Shown: positions 11,118 through 23,307, counted from the first letter of the stretch. The stretch: DNA of 52,003 bases from Geosiphon pyriformis (GCA_016748015.1 JAAOMT010000706.1:576349-628351); one strand, 5' to 3'. A program made the numbers and translations. The notes: a model not told the origin generated them from the sequence alone.

Positions 11118-11253
11118 TATCGCAGATTTCACTTGATACAATCACGGGGTTTACAGGTTTTTACCCTATCACAGGTTTTACCCAATCTATCACAGGTTTT
11201 ACATTACATGACTGATTATCGCAGGTTTTACTATTTGTTATATCAGATTTCAC
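11118..11253 (+). repeat. Diverged tandem repeat, unit TATCACAGGTTTTAC
   Basis: Five recognisable copies of TATCRCAGRTTTYAC start at about 11118, 11167, 11188, 11217 and 11241, with a partial TTACAGGTTTTTAC at 11150. Spacing is 21-29 bp. It lies in the 10952-11405 spacer between the decayed transposase and the 3' end of RRP8, where I see no gene. Confidence 0.6.
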
Positions 11254-11405
11254 CCTGTCGTATTATAATTAAGACCATATCATATTTTTTTCATCAAGTA
11301 ATTGAATTTATTGAATCAAATATAGGCAATGACATGATGAAGAAACCAAGACATAGAAATCTCTTTCTATTATGAGTTTAGTGTTAGAGGGAAAAAGAAA
11401 AAGCC

Positions 11406-13608
11406 TTACCGCTTCTTATAAACACAAGGTTTCAAAAGATCACCCGCTTTTGGTAACAAGGATGATCTGACCCTCATGGGATTGGTTTTTGTAAAATTGA
11501 TTATTACAAACATTTTGTTCGTATTATCCTAAAAGAATTTCAATCAGTTAAGAAGAAACCATTTTTAATCTTTTCAAAAATTATCTAAAAGTTTCATGCC
11601 TTATCAATGAACTTAAAGCCAATCTCGCCTAATAAATTGACAAATGCATCCATGTCAGAAAATCGACTGACGACTTCAGCGATCTTCAATTCACCGCTTG
11701 ATACGAAATATCAAAGATTAAACAGTGTCAATACTGAAATACGTGCAAGAGCATAGAGATAACAAATAATACTTTGGTTTTAATGTGCGATGAGCTTCTT
11801 TCAAAAAATCAATATAATTGGTGCCCATTAAAGACAGACTAAAGATGGCGATGTCAAACAAGCAGTCCGGGACTGGGAGCTAAATGAAGATTAGTAAAAA
11901 GATGTTTTGTTAAAGAAAACTGAAGATGATGAAACTAATTGGATCAATTGTATATAATGTAATTATTTTCTACATACCTTGGCAATATCACATGCGATGA
12001 TCCGATCATGTTTAGCAATTAAATCAAACGACAAAATCTTATTAGGGGCTTCTTGGGCTATCTTAGCCTCTCCACATCCAAGATCAGCTACTAGCGAATC
12101 AGAAGATTTTGTTTTCAGATAATTAATAAAGATATCGACAGGATTCGCAGGCCAAGACTCAACGACCGAGCGAAATCCATCGTGATACTGAAAGGGAATA
12201 AAAAACATTAGTTATTCGCTATATTTACTAGGTCGTCGGAGATTATCAGGAGCCCACCTCAGCAAATGTTATAGGATTCTCATCAAATAACTGACGTGCC
12301 GATGACCCGGTAATCTTATAGAGCTGCTCATTTATCCATCTAAACCGTCCTTCTGACAATCTCTTTTTCAACCTCTCTTGTAAAGAAGTATTGCGGTTTG
12401 GCAATGGTTTCTTATCCTCCTAAAAAAAAATTTTTAATTCCCATTAAAGCTATACTGGTTCATATTTATTAAGAAATAATTACCTTATGTGTAAGTTCAA
12501 TATTCTGCGCTAACTCAACGCTATTACTTTTTTTCTTGTCATTTAGCAGGAGATTTCCCTAAAATATGGTCGTTTAAATTGTCAGCTTGCTTGCAGTTAA
12601 TCTAATAAATATTTTCCATTTAAACTAAGCGGGTGGATTGACCTTAATTTCTTCTGATTTCTTCCCTTTTAATTGCGTTTCAGCACGTTTTTTCATCTCA
12701 GACCACTTGAGCCCAATCTCTTCCCTAAAGTTATCTGATATCTTTTCTTCACCAAAAATAGAAATTTCCGATTCTGATTCTGATTCCGATGGATAAAGGT
12801 TTTTGAAATTAGAAGAGAGCTTTTGATTTGGTTTCGAATTTCCCGGTTGCGATGAAGAGGGTTCGGCACGGTTTGGTTTTCTGAGGATTTTTTGTTTGTT
12901 CTTGAGTTTTGTTTGATGCTCTTTCTGCTGTTGCTGTGGTTTGATCAATTGGTCACTTTGCTCTTTCTGCTGTTGCTTTGGTTTGATCAATTGGTCACCT
13001 TGCTCTTTCTGCTGTTGCTTTGGTTTGATCAATTGGTCACTTTGCTCTTTCTGCTGTTGCTTTGGTTTGATCAATTGGTCACTTTTTTCTGAAGAAGCCT
13101 GAAGTAATTTTTTCAGCCGTAGTTGATATTCACGATTATAGGCTTCTAAGGATCGCTCTAGTTCAAGTTTCGTCTCAGGAAATCTAACCTTCTTTTTCAG
13201 AGAATCCTTCTGAGAGGGGTCTTGCTTTGGTTTGTCATTCTTTTGCGGCACCTCTGGTGTCCTGGCTTTATGATTGGCAGTTGCTTGCAGCAACTTTCGC
13301 TTCTTGCTACCAACTTTAACAAGTTTTTTTTTCTTAAGAATCTCTTGTTTCTTTTTTTCGGGAACCAAAAGCTTCTTCGCTTCGGCCTCAACGTTCAATT
13401 TTCGTTTCTTGCTTCCCTTTACTTCAACGATTTCATTTTTTTGTTTTTCCTTCTCACCATTGGTTGTTTTTTTATCGAGGGTTTGCTGTTGATCTTTTTC
13501 CTTGCCAACTGCCTTTTTCTTACGTTTTTTACGTTTATCTTGGTTTCCTGCACTGGTTTTGGCTTGAGCAAGATACTTCTCAAGAGTCACAAGAGTGTTC
13601 GTGGCCAT
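11406..13608 (-). CDS. RRP8: Ribosomal RNA-processing protein 8 (nucleolar Rossmann-fold methyltransferase)
   Basis: RRP8 is a nucleolar SAM-dependent methyltransferase that modifies an adenine of the large-subunit rRNA. The gene has seven exons (minus strand): 13608-12643, 12558-12484, 12419-12258, 12187-11978, 11879-11773, 11696-11600 and 11528-11406, giving about 579 aa. Residues 1-~330 form a Lys/Gln/Glu-rich low-complexity tail with nuclear-targeting character and four 14-residue repeats. The family domain follows: [24 protein letters not shown], the SAM loop [43 protein letters not shown] and the terminal LKPCVYKKR. All phases join cleanly. Exon 6 joins exon 7 through a GC-AG intron (AAG|GCATGA ... 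TTTTAG). The exon 1 donor AAG|GTCAAT is weak but in phase. The GTG at 13614 is upstream of the native ATG at 13608. The frame shows no disablement. Confidence 0.93.
12918..13085 (-). repeat. 42-bp tandem repeat inside RRP8 exon 1 (4 units)
   Basis: Four 42-bp units encode a 14-residue repeat of the [14 protein letters not shown] type. The units are nearly identical (one reads GDQ, the last is Q-rich), so the array expanded recently or is being homogenised. It lies in the disordered N-terminal tail, away from the methyltransferase domain. Confidence 0.85.
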
Positions 13609-14889
13609 ATTCACAAGAATCGATTGAAAAAAAAAATGTCAATTTCTAAACAGTATGTCATGTGATTTGAGTGACAAATAAGCGTCATATTGATCGCTAA
13701 AGAACAACTTTGTGGGTCTATTACCACCATTTTTTGTAATTCCTTTTTAATAAAAAAAACATTCTGAACTCCATACTCCATTCCAAGGTTAGCTCTTTAG
13801 CTAAATTTGTTAAGAATTTCTAAAGTTTATTCTCGATGCTGCAAAAGTCAATAACCAAAAATAGAGTTTCGATTTGAAGGTTCAATAACACAATGCCTTT
13901 GATCATTTCATGGTGAAAACCATAATGAGTCTACAGGCTTTAATGATAACTCGGCACACAAAATTATCAGGCGCATTAATTGCCTTGAACAAATTTCAAC
14001 TTTTGAAAAGCACGTGATAGGCATTTTTTAATGTTCGCCCGATGTTTTCGATTATCTGCGCATATATATATATATATCGTCACGCGTTAGCCTTTATGAC
14101 TCAACTCCTGAGAGCTTAGCACCCATTAAATTTTCGCTGGTCGGTTACTTAAAATTATTCTAAAAACTATTAAAAATCTGTGTAGCAATTTAAAATTTTA
14201 ATTTACCATTTTTCCAAATTCGTCATGCCCAATTGGTCATCGAGTATACGCTGTAATACCTTTCTATCTGCAAAATAGTTTTTATGATATTAAATCCCTT
14301 CTTATGTAACACATGAGAACAAGTAGAATCAATTTATTCTTGATACACAACAATGCATATTATCGGCTTTCGAGCATATCATTACAACAGTGCATACGCG
14401 TGAAATATAAAACCACTCAATCATGAACAGTTTGGTTGTTTTCCAATTTTTGCTCTTGCTGTAAGTTTAGCTCGTTTGCTACACCCAACCTTCTTTCTTT
14501 CTTTCTTTCCTTTCTGTCTCATTGATCGAGAGTTTATGGGTCTCTCTTTCTTAGACTGAAATACCATCACCATTCTCATCCCTAAACCTTTTCCTTCTTT
14601 TATAGAAAGGAAAAATTCTTTATTCTCGCTTCTAAATCGTTGTTGTTTTTTCCTTATATTTGATACTCTTACTCTTTGAACCTATTAATCTTTCAGAAGT
14701 TTTTGTCGTTTTCAACCAACTCTCTCTATTAATAAATATCCACCCCCCATAATTCTTTCTATAGTTCCTCCAATAGATTTGGAATTTACATCAACTAATC
14801 TCAAAGACAAGTAGATTCTTCGTTCTTAATAAAACCCAATTCTCTCTTTCCATAGACACATAAATACATACATACATACACCCTATAAA
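13609..14889. promoter_or_regulatory. Divergent intergenic region between RRP8 and the DPBB gene
   Basis: It holds the upstream regions of two divergently transcribed genes. Visible elements are a CACGTG at about 14010, an (AT)8 run at 14062-14077, CT-rich tracts near 14485-14520, and a CATA microsatellite at about 14862-14880, ending CCCTATAAA just before the start codon at 14890. No open frame in it is supported. Confidence 0.5.
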
Positions 14890-15831
14890 ATGCAGCCTCT
14901 CTTCACACCATCATTCATCCTTTTCAGCTTTCTCTTTTCATTCTCAAGCTCCCCGACTCTAATTTCAGCTATTCCATCCCTGACGAAACGTGGGGAATTC
15001 AAGGGAGAGGGAACTTATTATAATCCAGGAATGGGTGCCTGCGGTCAAAATAGTGGTGCCTCGTCGTTCATTGCTGCGTTGAATAGACCACAATGGGGGA
15101 ACCCGCCGAACCCAAATGCTAATCCAATATGTGGAAAGCAAGCTATTGTCACCGGGCCTAAAGGAACTACTACGGTTACCATAGTAGATTTGGTAAGTCA
15201 AGTTTTTCAAAAACTTAATCAGATGGGTTTCAATACATAGCTTCCCTTTTTAGATGAAGTTTTTAACACTCCTAACATTCATCTCCTATTAATGAAGTGC
15301 CCCGAATGCGCATTTGGAAGTCTTGATCTATCCCCCGCAGCATTCAATCAAATAGCAGACCCATCAGCTGGTCGTGTCCCAATCTCCTGGATATTCGCAG
15401 GTGACGCGCCAGCCCCATCTCCATCTCCACCACCACCACCACCACCACCACCAACTCCAAAGGTTACAGTAACCACGAGTTCACAAACATCTACAACAAC
15501 AACCTCAACTTCCACTTCAAGCACGACTAGTACCACCTCATCGACCACCACCTCATCAACCTCAACGTCAACATCATTATCGAGCTCATCACATATTTCT
15601 ACAATAAAAATGCCAATAAAGCAATTACCACAAATTGCTTTCGCTTTCTTTAATGGCGAGCCAGCGGACATATTGACAGCAAGCATGACAAACGGATCAA
15701 ATGGCTCAACAGTAAGCTCAAATACCAGTGAGCCAACAGCTCACCCAGACGCTAAATCTCCCATTCGGGCTGAATCCTCCCCAATCGTTAAGATTTCAGA
15801 TTTAACGTCATTTCAGACCCCCTCGTCATAA
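14890..15831 (+). CDS. Secreted double-psi beta-barrel (RlpA/expansin-like) protein with Ser/Thr-rich tail
   Basis: Two exons, 14890-15192 and 15298-15831, joined by a 105-bp GT-AG intron (phase 0), give about 279 aa. Residues 1-~27 form a signal peptide with a long hydrophobic core. The barrel domain follows: GEFKGEGTYYNPGMGACG, a central block with NPICGKQ, TTTVTIVDL joining to CPECAFGSLDLSPAAF, and PISWIFAG. Removing the intron restores the DLCPEC motif typical of these domains, which fixes the splice site. A nine-Pro run and a Ser/Thr-rich low-complexity segment likely to be O-glycosylated come next, then N-glycosylation sites (NGS, NTS). Proteins of this type bind or loosen cell walls in fungi; there is no catalytic domain beyond the barrel. 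No GPI-type hydrophobic end is seen. Confidence 0.88.
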
Positions 15832-18800
15832 AACAGAAATCGTAGATTAAAAGGCCTTTCAGAAACGATGAAGGTTTTAAAACTTGCATCGAGTTAGAAA
15901 TAAAGAATCATTAGAAATTTGTACAGATATCACAACTAATAATAAAATAATTTACAATTGATACACATAAATCCTTATTTTACTTTTAACCTGGCATTTT
16001 ATACGAATAATTTAGTTTTATTATATATTATGAAAATAATTGGTGTATATTTTTATCGAGTTAGATTGTCTTATATACAGAATTAAAGGAATAAACTGTG
16101 TGACTTTAATTCTTGAAATCAAAGGAGTCTAAAAATCAAGAAAGTGAAAGTAAGTGTAGCTTTTGACTGAATTTTCGAATTCGGCATCGTTTCATATTGG
16201 GCTTTAATGAAATCAATAGAATAATGTGTTTTGGTTTAACATTTTCAACGAGAGGGTGATTGTCACTTTTATGACACTAGTTCCACCTAAAGCATGATTG
16301 ATTCGAAAGTCAATTGGGTTTTAGCATATCGCTGATAGCCATCTTTAATTGAATATCCAAAAATCAATTATTAGCTGGTCTCTTGAAATTTATTTATTCC
16401 ACTTGGCCTTTAAAGGGTTAGGGTTAATCAAGACTTCAAAATGAAAATAAAATATCAGAAAGCTTCAAATTTGATCTTGTTGATATTGTAAAGAATAAAG
16501 AATCCATATGTTAAAATCCAGAAATTTTAATCATTTCTTAAATCTCGACAGGTTAATCGAGTAAAAGTAAATGTTCGAAATTTTTTATTTTATTTTATTT
16601 TATTTTATTTTATTTAATTTAATTTTATTCATTCAATTATAAAATGTCATTTAATTTTAAGAAAATATAGCATTCAGTTTAAATCTTTATATATACTGTT
16701 AAAGGAAGAGTTTTTTCTCAAAAAATTTTACTCTCTTTGCTTGAACCCTTCTAGCAGTGAATTTATAAATCTTGTTGACTAATGTGACTTGTGGTTGTAT
16801 GAATCATGAGTTGAAAGAGTTAATGTCTAAATTGCTAATTGAATTGTGTTATTGTCTTCCTCAAAGAGCTATTCTTGGATGTTCAAATTTACTATATAAT
16901 TAATAAATAATGTTTTCAATGTTAAATCTTTTTAATTTGGTGTCCAGATTTCAAGTGGAGATAAAGATTATCCAAACTATTAAAAAGATATTTTTGATGA
17001 ATTTATTGAAATTTAGAAAATATATTATAAAAAACTTTTAATTACATGTAAAATGATTTAAATAAATTCTGATCAAATTAATTAAACATATTAAGAAAAA
17101 CTTTAATTAGGTACATAGCATGACAAAAATAACTTGTTAATTTAAAAAATTTATAAATTATTATATAAATAAATATTGTATTAATTTGAATTATTTTAAG
17201 ATAATAAATATTTTAATTTTTCATCAAATCTTTGTTTTCGTGATTTCAATTTAAATGTAATTATTGAATAATAGTTTAAAAAATAAAACATTTTAAAAAA
17301 TTTATGGCGTGGAAATTTATCGTTCATAAAAATAAATAATTAAAAAGAAACCTTAAATATTATTTGGTTTTCCAATTAAGACTTTCTAAAGACTTGATCG
17401 TTATGAGTTAAATGATTATGTGCATATATGACCAAAATCCATGAGAAAAGAAGATAGTTGTGAAGTTGAGTTAAAAATAAAGATGGCATTCTTATGTTTT
17501 CATAATTTTCATTGTAAAAGGTGTGTCATAGCATTTGATCTCATTATTGCCATCGGGTATTTTCTTGGCATCTTGGCAATTATCAAATATGGTAATGATA
17601 AATATAACAGTCACAATTAATCTCCATGATCAATTGCTAGCTGTTATTCATCACTATGAGCCATTGTCATTGTTTATTTGAAAAACATTCGTTTTTTACT
17701 AGGCCATTGAATCCCAAAAATGATATCATAATTGAATAGTCCGCCCTTTTGGCAATTTCAAATCGACCAGCCGATGTTAGATTATTACTCAATTAGGAAT
17801 TTGATGTTTCGACAGCAAGTAACCTATCAATATTTCATCATGATGATTCTCAAGTTGACGAGCTCTTCCGAGAGCAATAATGGAAAGAACAATGAAATGC
17901 TTAGATTCCAAAACAGTTTGAAGTTTCAGTGGTAAAACTCAATTATCACATTATGATGCTCATTTAATGAAACCCTTTAGTGAAATTAACTGGATAATCA
18001 AACAATATTATAGAAAAAGTCAGGGGTTCAAAATCTTTAAACGTCACTATTTTCTCCTGCCAAATGATGTTGTACTAACCATAATTTCATAGCATAATAA
18101 AATAAAACCAATAGAATCTGTCTTGAACGGCAAATAATTACTTCTTAAAAGATTCGGAAATTTATACTTATGAAATTTCCAGCTTAAGATTTTGGAAAAA
18201 AGGTTTCAAATGTTATGCTTAAAGGTATTTTATATATTTGATTAAATATTTAAAATATAATAAATTAATAATAATGATATTATTATTATTGTTGTTATTA
18301 AATCAATATTTCCAAGTTTTTTGGTATTATACAAGTATTCAGAAATTCATAAAAATATATAATGATATATTAAGATGTTAATATAATATATAATTAATCA
18401 AAATAAAACTTTTGTTAAATTGAATTATTATGATAATACTTTAAATCAATTTTTTTCTAAACTATTATATAAGATTATCAAATTGACACTTTTTGATAAT
18501 AAAGTTGTAAATTATATATCAAAACTAAAAAGCCAAGAAGAAAATATACATTTTTGGATTAATTTGTCGCACCCAAGAAATTGAACCCTGGCATCGAATG
18601 TTCATTTTTTCAGATGCATATCCCATTTAAGGATGACAAATTGAAATTTCACTCCTTTATGCTGATCTTATTTTGGGCTAAAAATAATTTCAGCCGGTTA
18701 AAAGCACTTCTTGTCGGCGCCAAGCTTTTTTTAAACATTTACCATATTAGTAGCCAAAGTAGATTCCTAATTTAACGTCATCACAGAATCACTATTGGCT

Positions 18801-19796
18801 CCTTATGAACTTATTGTATGATGAGTAAAAAGATCAATCCAAAAAAACCTTCAGTCCTACAAGATCTATCGGTGATAGTCAATCGATCTCCTTAATAATC
18901 ACCATTAGTGAATATTTCTTTTTGTATGGTAATTATCAATTTGGAATAATCTTTTATTGCACTTATCAAATCCATCCTCAAATTTATCTTCTTTATCGTT
19001 GCGTGTAAATTACATATTGTGTACCCTAATATAATGTAAAAAATGTCTAAATTTAAATAGTAAATGCATAATTGTTTCCTTACCTATTTCGTTTTCACCA
19101 GAGTTGCCGGTCCTCTCTCTCTCTCTTTTACACAAACACCAAATATTTTGTATTTCATTTCACCACTCCTTCCTTTTTCACATCGACCCCACCTCTCTAA
19201 TTTTTTATCACTTGTCTTTTCAACTCCTCCCGCCTTCTCTTATTTTACTATATACAAAATATATAATAGGCTGTATAAAACTACTTGATTACCAATCCTA
19301 TTCGTCCGAAAGCTCCGTCTTGTTTTCGTAGATTAAATACACATTAAAATAAAATTTCCTTCACTATTTATCTGACAAAAATATAAATACAGCTTGCTTC
19401 AATGACAAGCAAGTCATAAATACAAAAGCGGAAATAAAGCTAAACAATATTCCATTATATACGGTAATAAGAAAAAGAACCGCAAGAACTCTGTAACATA
19501 CATTTTCAAAGATAACCTAGCATACAGAATAACATTAAAAACCAACTTTCCAGAGCATCTCAAAGAAGGCCTGAATTAGATTTGAAGTTCCCTATTTGTA
19601 TAGTGAACTTATTTCCTCATTCAAATCAAGAACAACTTGATTCGTTGATACACTACTTGACTTGGCAGAAAAAAACCAGCTAAAAGCAAACTCAGACATT
19701 CAAAAATTGAAATCAGGATATTTTTTAAAGTTTTACTCCTAGGCTTTTACTAGTAACGCTTCCCGAACATTTGTTGCTAGTAGAGCATCTACAAGA
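15832..19796. other. Long intergenic region, no gene supported
   Basis: About 4 kb of AT-rich sequence without a convincing open frame or exon chain on either strand. The small frames near 17732, 18581 and 19064 have no recognisable content. It contains a (TTTTA)n microsatellite at about 16582-16625, ATT/TAA runs near 18270-18300 and a (CT)n tract at about 19110-19127. The last few hundred bases are presumably the promoter of the metalloprotease gene. Confidence 0.6.
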
Positions 19797-21387
19797 ATGA
19801 AACCAATAATACGAAAACGATGCTTACCGGTCTGGCTCTTGTTCCCTACTGCCTTCCTCCTATTAACCCTCTTTCCACCCCGAGCGATAGCACAATGTTA
19901 TGATCATGATCCACTAGACATGAAACATAAGACACCAGTCAAATGTCCAATGGTCACAGATTCCAAATCATTAGAAAAGCGACAAGAATTATTGAGTGCA
20001 GCAAATTCGACTAATATGTTTCAGGTCTTATTCACCTGCGGTATCAATAATAAGAATACGTGCAATAAAGTGAAGAATGCATTTCTGACTGCCGGAAAAA
20101 TCATCACCGCCACTTTGGTACTCAAGTCGCCAATTATAGTAAATGCAACTTATATGGATTTTTGTAAATCAATGGGTGATTGTGGAAGTTCACAAGGATA
20201 TTTGACGCTAGGTAAGTTATGATTCTTTCTATAAGCGAGAGAATTTGGAGTGATGTCACATTGTTATAATTTATAATCACATGAAGTGGTCATAATTAAT
20301 GATTGTTTATGATTTACAGGAGGCGCTGCACCAGCTAGAACAATTCCAATGAAAGATCTTGACGGAAAACAACGATTCTATCCACAAGCACTCGTAAAAC
20401 AATTCGGTTATGATACCCACCGACAATTCACCACATATGATATTACGGCATTATTTAATTCTGTCACAAATTTTTGGTTTGACAGCGATCCAAATCCAAT
20501 CACACCAGCACAATCCGACTTTTTATTCGTCATACTTCACGAATTGATCCACGGCTTAGGGTTTACCTCAAGTTGGGACGATTACTTGAACGTTGAACCG
20601 GAAGCTTTGACACCCGACCTTGGTGAAGGAATTGAGAACGGTCGTAGTACCTATCAATTTGTTGAATATGCTTTTGATCAGTATATGGTTGTGATTCCAC
20701 AAAACCGTAATGCTACGTCATACACGGACGCATTGAATACTTTTTCAACCAGTTCAAGATTCAGTGATATCGACACTTTCGCGAATGCGTTTGTAGAATC
20801 GTCACAATATGATACTGCAAAAACAATGTTTAAATATGCTATCACTAAGAATTCTCTTGGATTTTTGCTTAAAGGAGCAAAAAGTCCTCAGGATGCCCTT
20901 ATCCTTGAGACTAGTCTCGATCCATATCAACAAGGATCAAGTATAAGTCATGTGGATTACAAAACTTATACAAATACAAGTGATTTCTTGATGAGATATT
21001 TGCAAGATCGAGGTGTTTCCTTGCAAGACGCTATTTTGGCCGGTGGCAATTATAAAGGGGGACCAATTGGACCGAAGTTGAAGATGGTTTTAGAAACTTT
21101 GGGGTAAATAGATTTCAAGAATTATCTTCACATTTGATATTTAAAAAAAATAACAATTTAGATATTTATTTGCTCTTGAAAATTTACAATTTTCTCTTAT
21201 CAGATACGCAACGCAAGATAATCCAAATCCTTACAAACCACTTCCATCAAGCAGCAATACATCGAGTAAATATGGCGGATATTCGTCTGCAATCTCATAT
21301 AAAATATTCAGGAGTTCGTCTTTCCAATGGCGTGCCATTGCTTTCATCCTTTTGGCATGGTTCTCGCCACAAATTCTTCTATCATGA
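19797..21387 (+). CDS. Secreted zinc metalloprotease with HExxH motif and GPI-type tail
   Basis: Three exons, 19797-20211, 20320-21103 and 21204-21387, give about 460 aa. The introns (108 and 100 bp) are GT-AG and keep frame. Residues 1-~32 form a signal peptide (basic start, long hydrophobic run ending AIA). Exon 2 carries the zinc motif HELIHGLGF: two His ligands and the catalytic Glu, as in zincin metallopeptidases. The third ligand is not obvious. Exon 3 adds a Ser/Asn-rich spacer and a hydrophobic C-terminus (AIAFILLAWFSPQILL) followed directly by the stop, as in GPI-anchored surface proteins. Several NxS/T sites occur. I cannot place it in a named peptidase family. An extracellular or cell-wall protease is the likely role, inferred. 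Confidence 0.82.
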
Positions 21388-22461
21388 TAAATATTATGCG
21401 AATGAATTTAAAGACAATTAAAAAATGTTTAATATGATTAACTCTCATTGAACAATGGGCAGTGGGTAAATAATAGTGAAGTTAAAGATGGGTCTGCAAC
21501 TCAATTTAATAAATGGGATTGGGGCTTGAAAACAATAGCAGACCTATCTTTAAGTGAATCTTTTCCGCCTATATAGAATGCTTTTATTTCAAGACATTTT
21601 TTCAATTTCAGCATACGGTTCTTATCAAAAAACCGATAAGATCTTGAATCATAGTAACTTTCTCTTGTACAATTTTCATGATCTTCGCATATCCTCAACA
21701 AAACTTTTATAATCAAGCATTTATCCCCTCTTCCATTATAACAAGATTGAGTTGTCATTAAAAGACTGGAGCAGAGTTATAAACACGCAAAACAAAAATG
21801 TCTATCTAGATTCCATACAACATCATTTGATAGCGTCTTTACCTACATATCTCGTAAAGTTGAGTTACACACTCAAAGATCCTTTTGTTAAAACCTCTTG
21901 GACTTTTTCCCGCACACCTAATAAAATAAAATTTCCTCTTCATAATAAATTTCGTCGAAAATTTAATGGATAATTATTAAGACAAAAGGCTATTCCATTT
22001 AAAGATACCTGACATGAGCGGGTATAATTCTTGTCAGAAATTGAGGAGTCATGTAGAGCCAATAATAGCCGCCAGTAAGTTGGCCACGTTTCCACGTGGA
22101 TGAGCCTTAAAACTTTATGTCAGAATTTCCTTATTAGATACATATTTACAGATTCATAGATCTGCATTTAGTCATTTTATTGGCACGTGGAAATATTTCT
22201 GCAGAGTCCATAATGGATTCTAAAAAATTTCAAAATGCAACCTATTCTTCGAGACGAATATTTATTTGATAATATTGCTAGCACAAAAATAGCATGTGAT
22301 TAGAATCACATGCTATTCGACTAAGAGACAGGCCAAATCAGAAAAGTTCCTGCATATTTGAACTGAAGTTAATTTTGAAAATGAAGTTCAAAAAGAATCG
22401 AATTGAAACTTACTATGATAAAATGTACTCATCCTTATCCTTCCTTGAAGATGAACCTTGT
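21388..22461. other. Intergenic region with a 14-bp perfect inverted repeat
   Basis: This is the region between the 3' ends of convergent genes; no gene is supported. At 22288-22317 the arms AATAGCATGTGATT and AATCACATGCTATT are perfectly complementary around AG, about 145 bp beyond the stop of the minus-strand gene. Two CACGTG cores lie near 22093 and 22184. Confidence 0.6.
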
Positions 22462-23307
22462 CTATTTTTTACGTCCAAACAAGCCAAACCAACCTAGTAC
22501 TTTGGCAAATACTCCCACCCTTTTCCCCACTTCTTCTTCTAATTTTACATTCGCGGCAGGTTCAGCCTTCTTGGGAAGAACTCGCTGCTGGATTTTCTCG
22601 ATTCCCGCTAATTTATTGCCCTTGTCCCCTCTTTGTTCCTTCTCAACAGACGGCATCAAAAAGACATCTGGTGTTTCAACTTCTTCCTTAATTCTACTTT
22701 TTTCCATCTCTTTTATTTTCTTAGTTTCCTCCGGCTTTTTCAATTCAGATTCCTTTTTCCTTTCAATGGTAGTTCCGCTGCCAATAAAATTTGAATATCC
22801 TGCGAATGGACCCCCCATTGATGCTGCATATGTCTTTGCAAACTCTTGCACATCATCCTCTAGTCCTGCGGCGCGCATTTCATTTGCCACCTGTTCTAAA
22901 ATTTGCCTTACCTCACCATCCATCAACAGTTTTGCCATTGTAGTGTAACTAGGCATTTGTCCAGTGGATACATCAATGCCACGTTTCGTCAACAATGAGG
23001 TCATTTCTTTGATGGAATTGATTAGTTGGGGGTGTGATGCAAGTTTTTGAAAAAACGGATGATCAGGTGGTAAAGTCGGAAAACTTGAAGAAGAAGAAGT
23101 TGGCGTCGCAAAGCGAATCGGTGTCGTAGACAAATATCGAGTATTGGTTGATGAGAGGATATGTCGGAAAAAGAACCCCATAGTTGAAGTTGGTGCATAG
23201 GAGATTTTGTGTAAAGGGGTTTTATGGCTTAGAAAGCTTTTGAAAATTTGATTGACTCCTCTTGTATTTAGATTATTTAGCAAAACCTTTGTTCTTATAC
23301 ACGACAT
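22462..23307 (-). CDS. Putative mitochondrial protein of unknown function (281 aa)
   Basis: An intronless frame from ATG at 23307 to the stop at 22462. The N-terminal ~70 residues are rich in Arg, Lys, Ser and Thr, lack acidic residues, and contain RYLSTTPIRF, a plausible mitochondrial presequence with its cleavage region. A conserved-looking block around residues 80-165 follows (HPFFQKLASHPQLINSI, then MAKLLMDGEVRQILEQVANE, then AGLEDDVQEFAKTYA). The next part is a charged Lys/Glu-rich segment, and the end is a short hydrophobic stretch FAKVLGWFGLFGRKK. I do not recognise the family. The neighbouring metalloprotease is convergent, so no operon-like link is implied. Codon and base use resemble the other host genes. 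Confidence 0.7.
   Translation of the reverse strand: MSCIRTKVLLNNLNTRGVNQIFKSFLSHKTPLHKISYAPTSTMGFFFRHILSSTNTRYLSTTPIRFATPTSSSSSFPTLPPDHPFFQKLASHPQLINSIKEMTSLLTKRGIDVSTGQMPSYTTMAKLLMDGEVRQILEQVANEMRAAGLEDDVQEFAKTYAASMGGPFAGYSNFIGSGTTIERKKESELKKPEETKKIKEMEKSRIKEEVETPDVFLMPSVEKEQRGDKGNKLAGIEKIQQRVLPKKAEPAANVKLEEEVGKRVGVFAKVLGWFGLFGRKK

Noticed and set aside
11109-11375. 88-codon frame downstream of the transposase remnant
   Set aside because: It reads through the TATCACAGGTTTTAC repeats and has no other support.
13222-13665. Long plus-strand open frame rich in Phe/Leu
   Set aside because: It is the antisense of the Lys/Gln-rich RRP8 exon 1; A-rich coding sequence leaves the opposite strand open.
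15348-15686. Minus-strand frame with poly-Gly and acidic repeats
   Set aside because: Antisense of the Pro/Ser/Thr-rich tail of the DPBB gene.
18560-18610. tRNA-like GGTTCAA segment on the minus strand
   Set aside because: The flanking bases do not form a T-arm stem, and no D-arm or anticodon arm could be placed.
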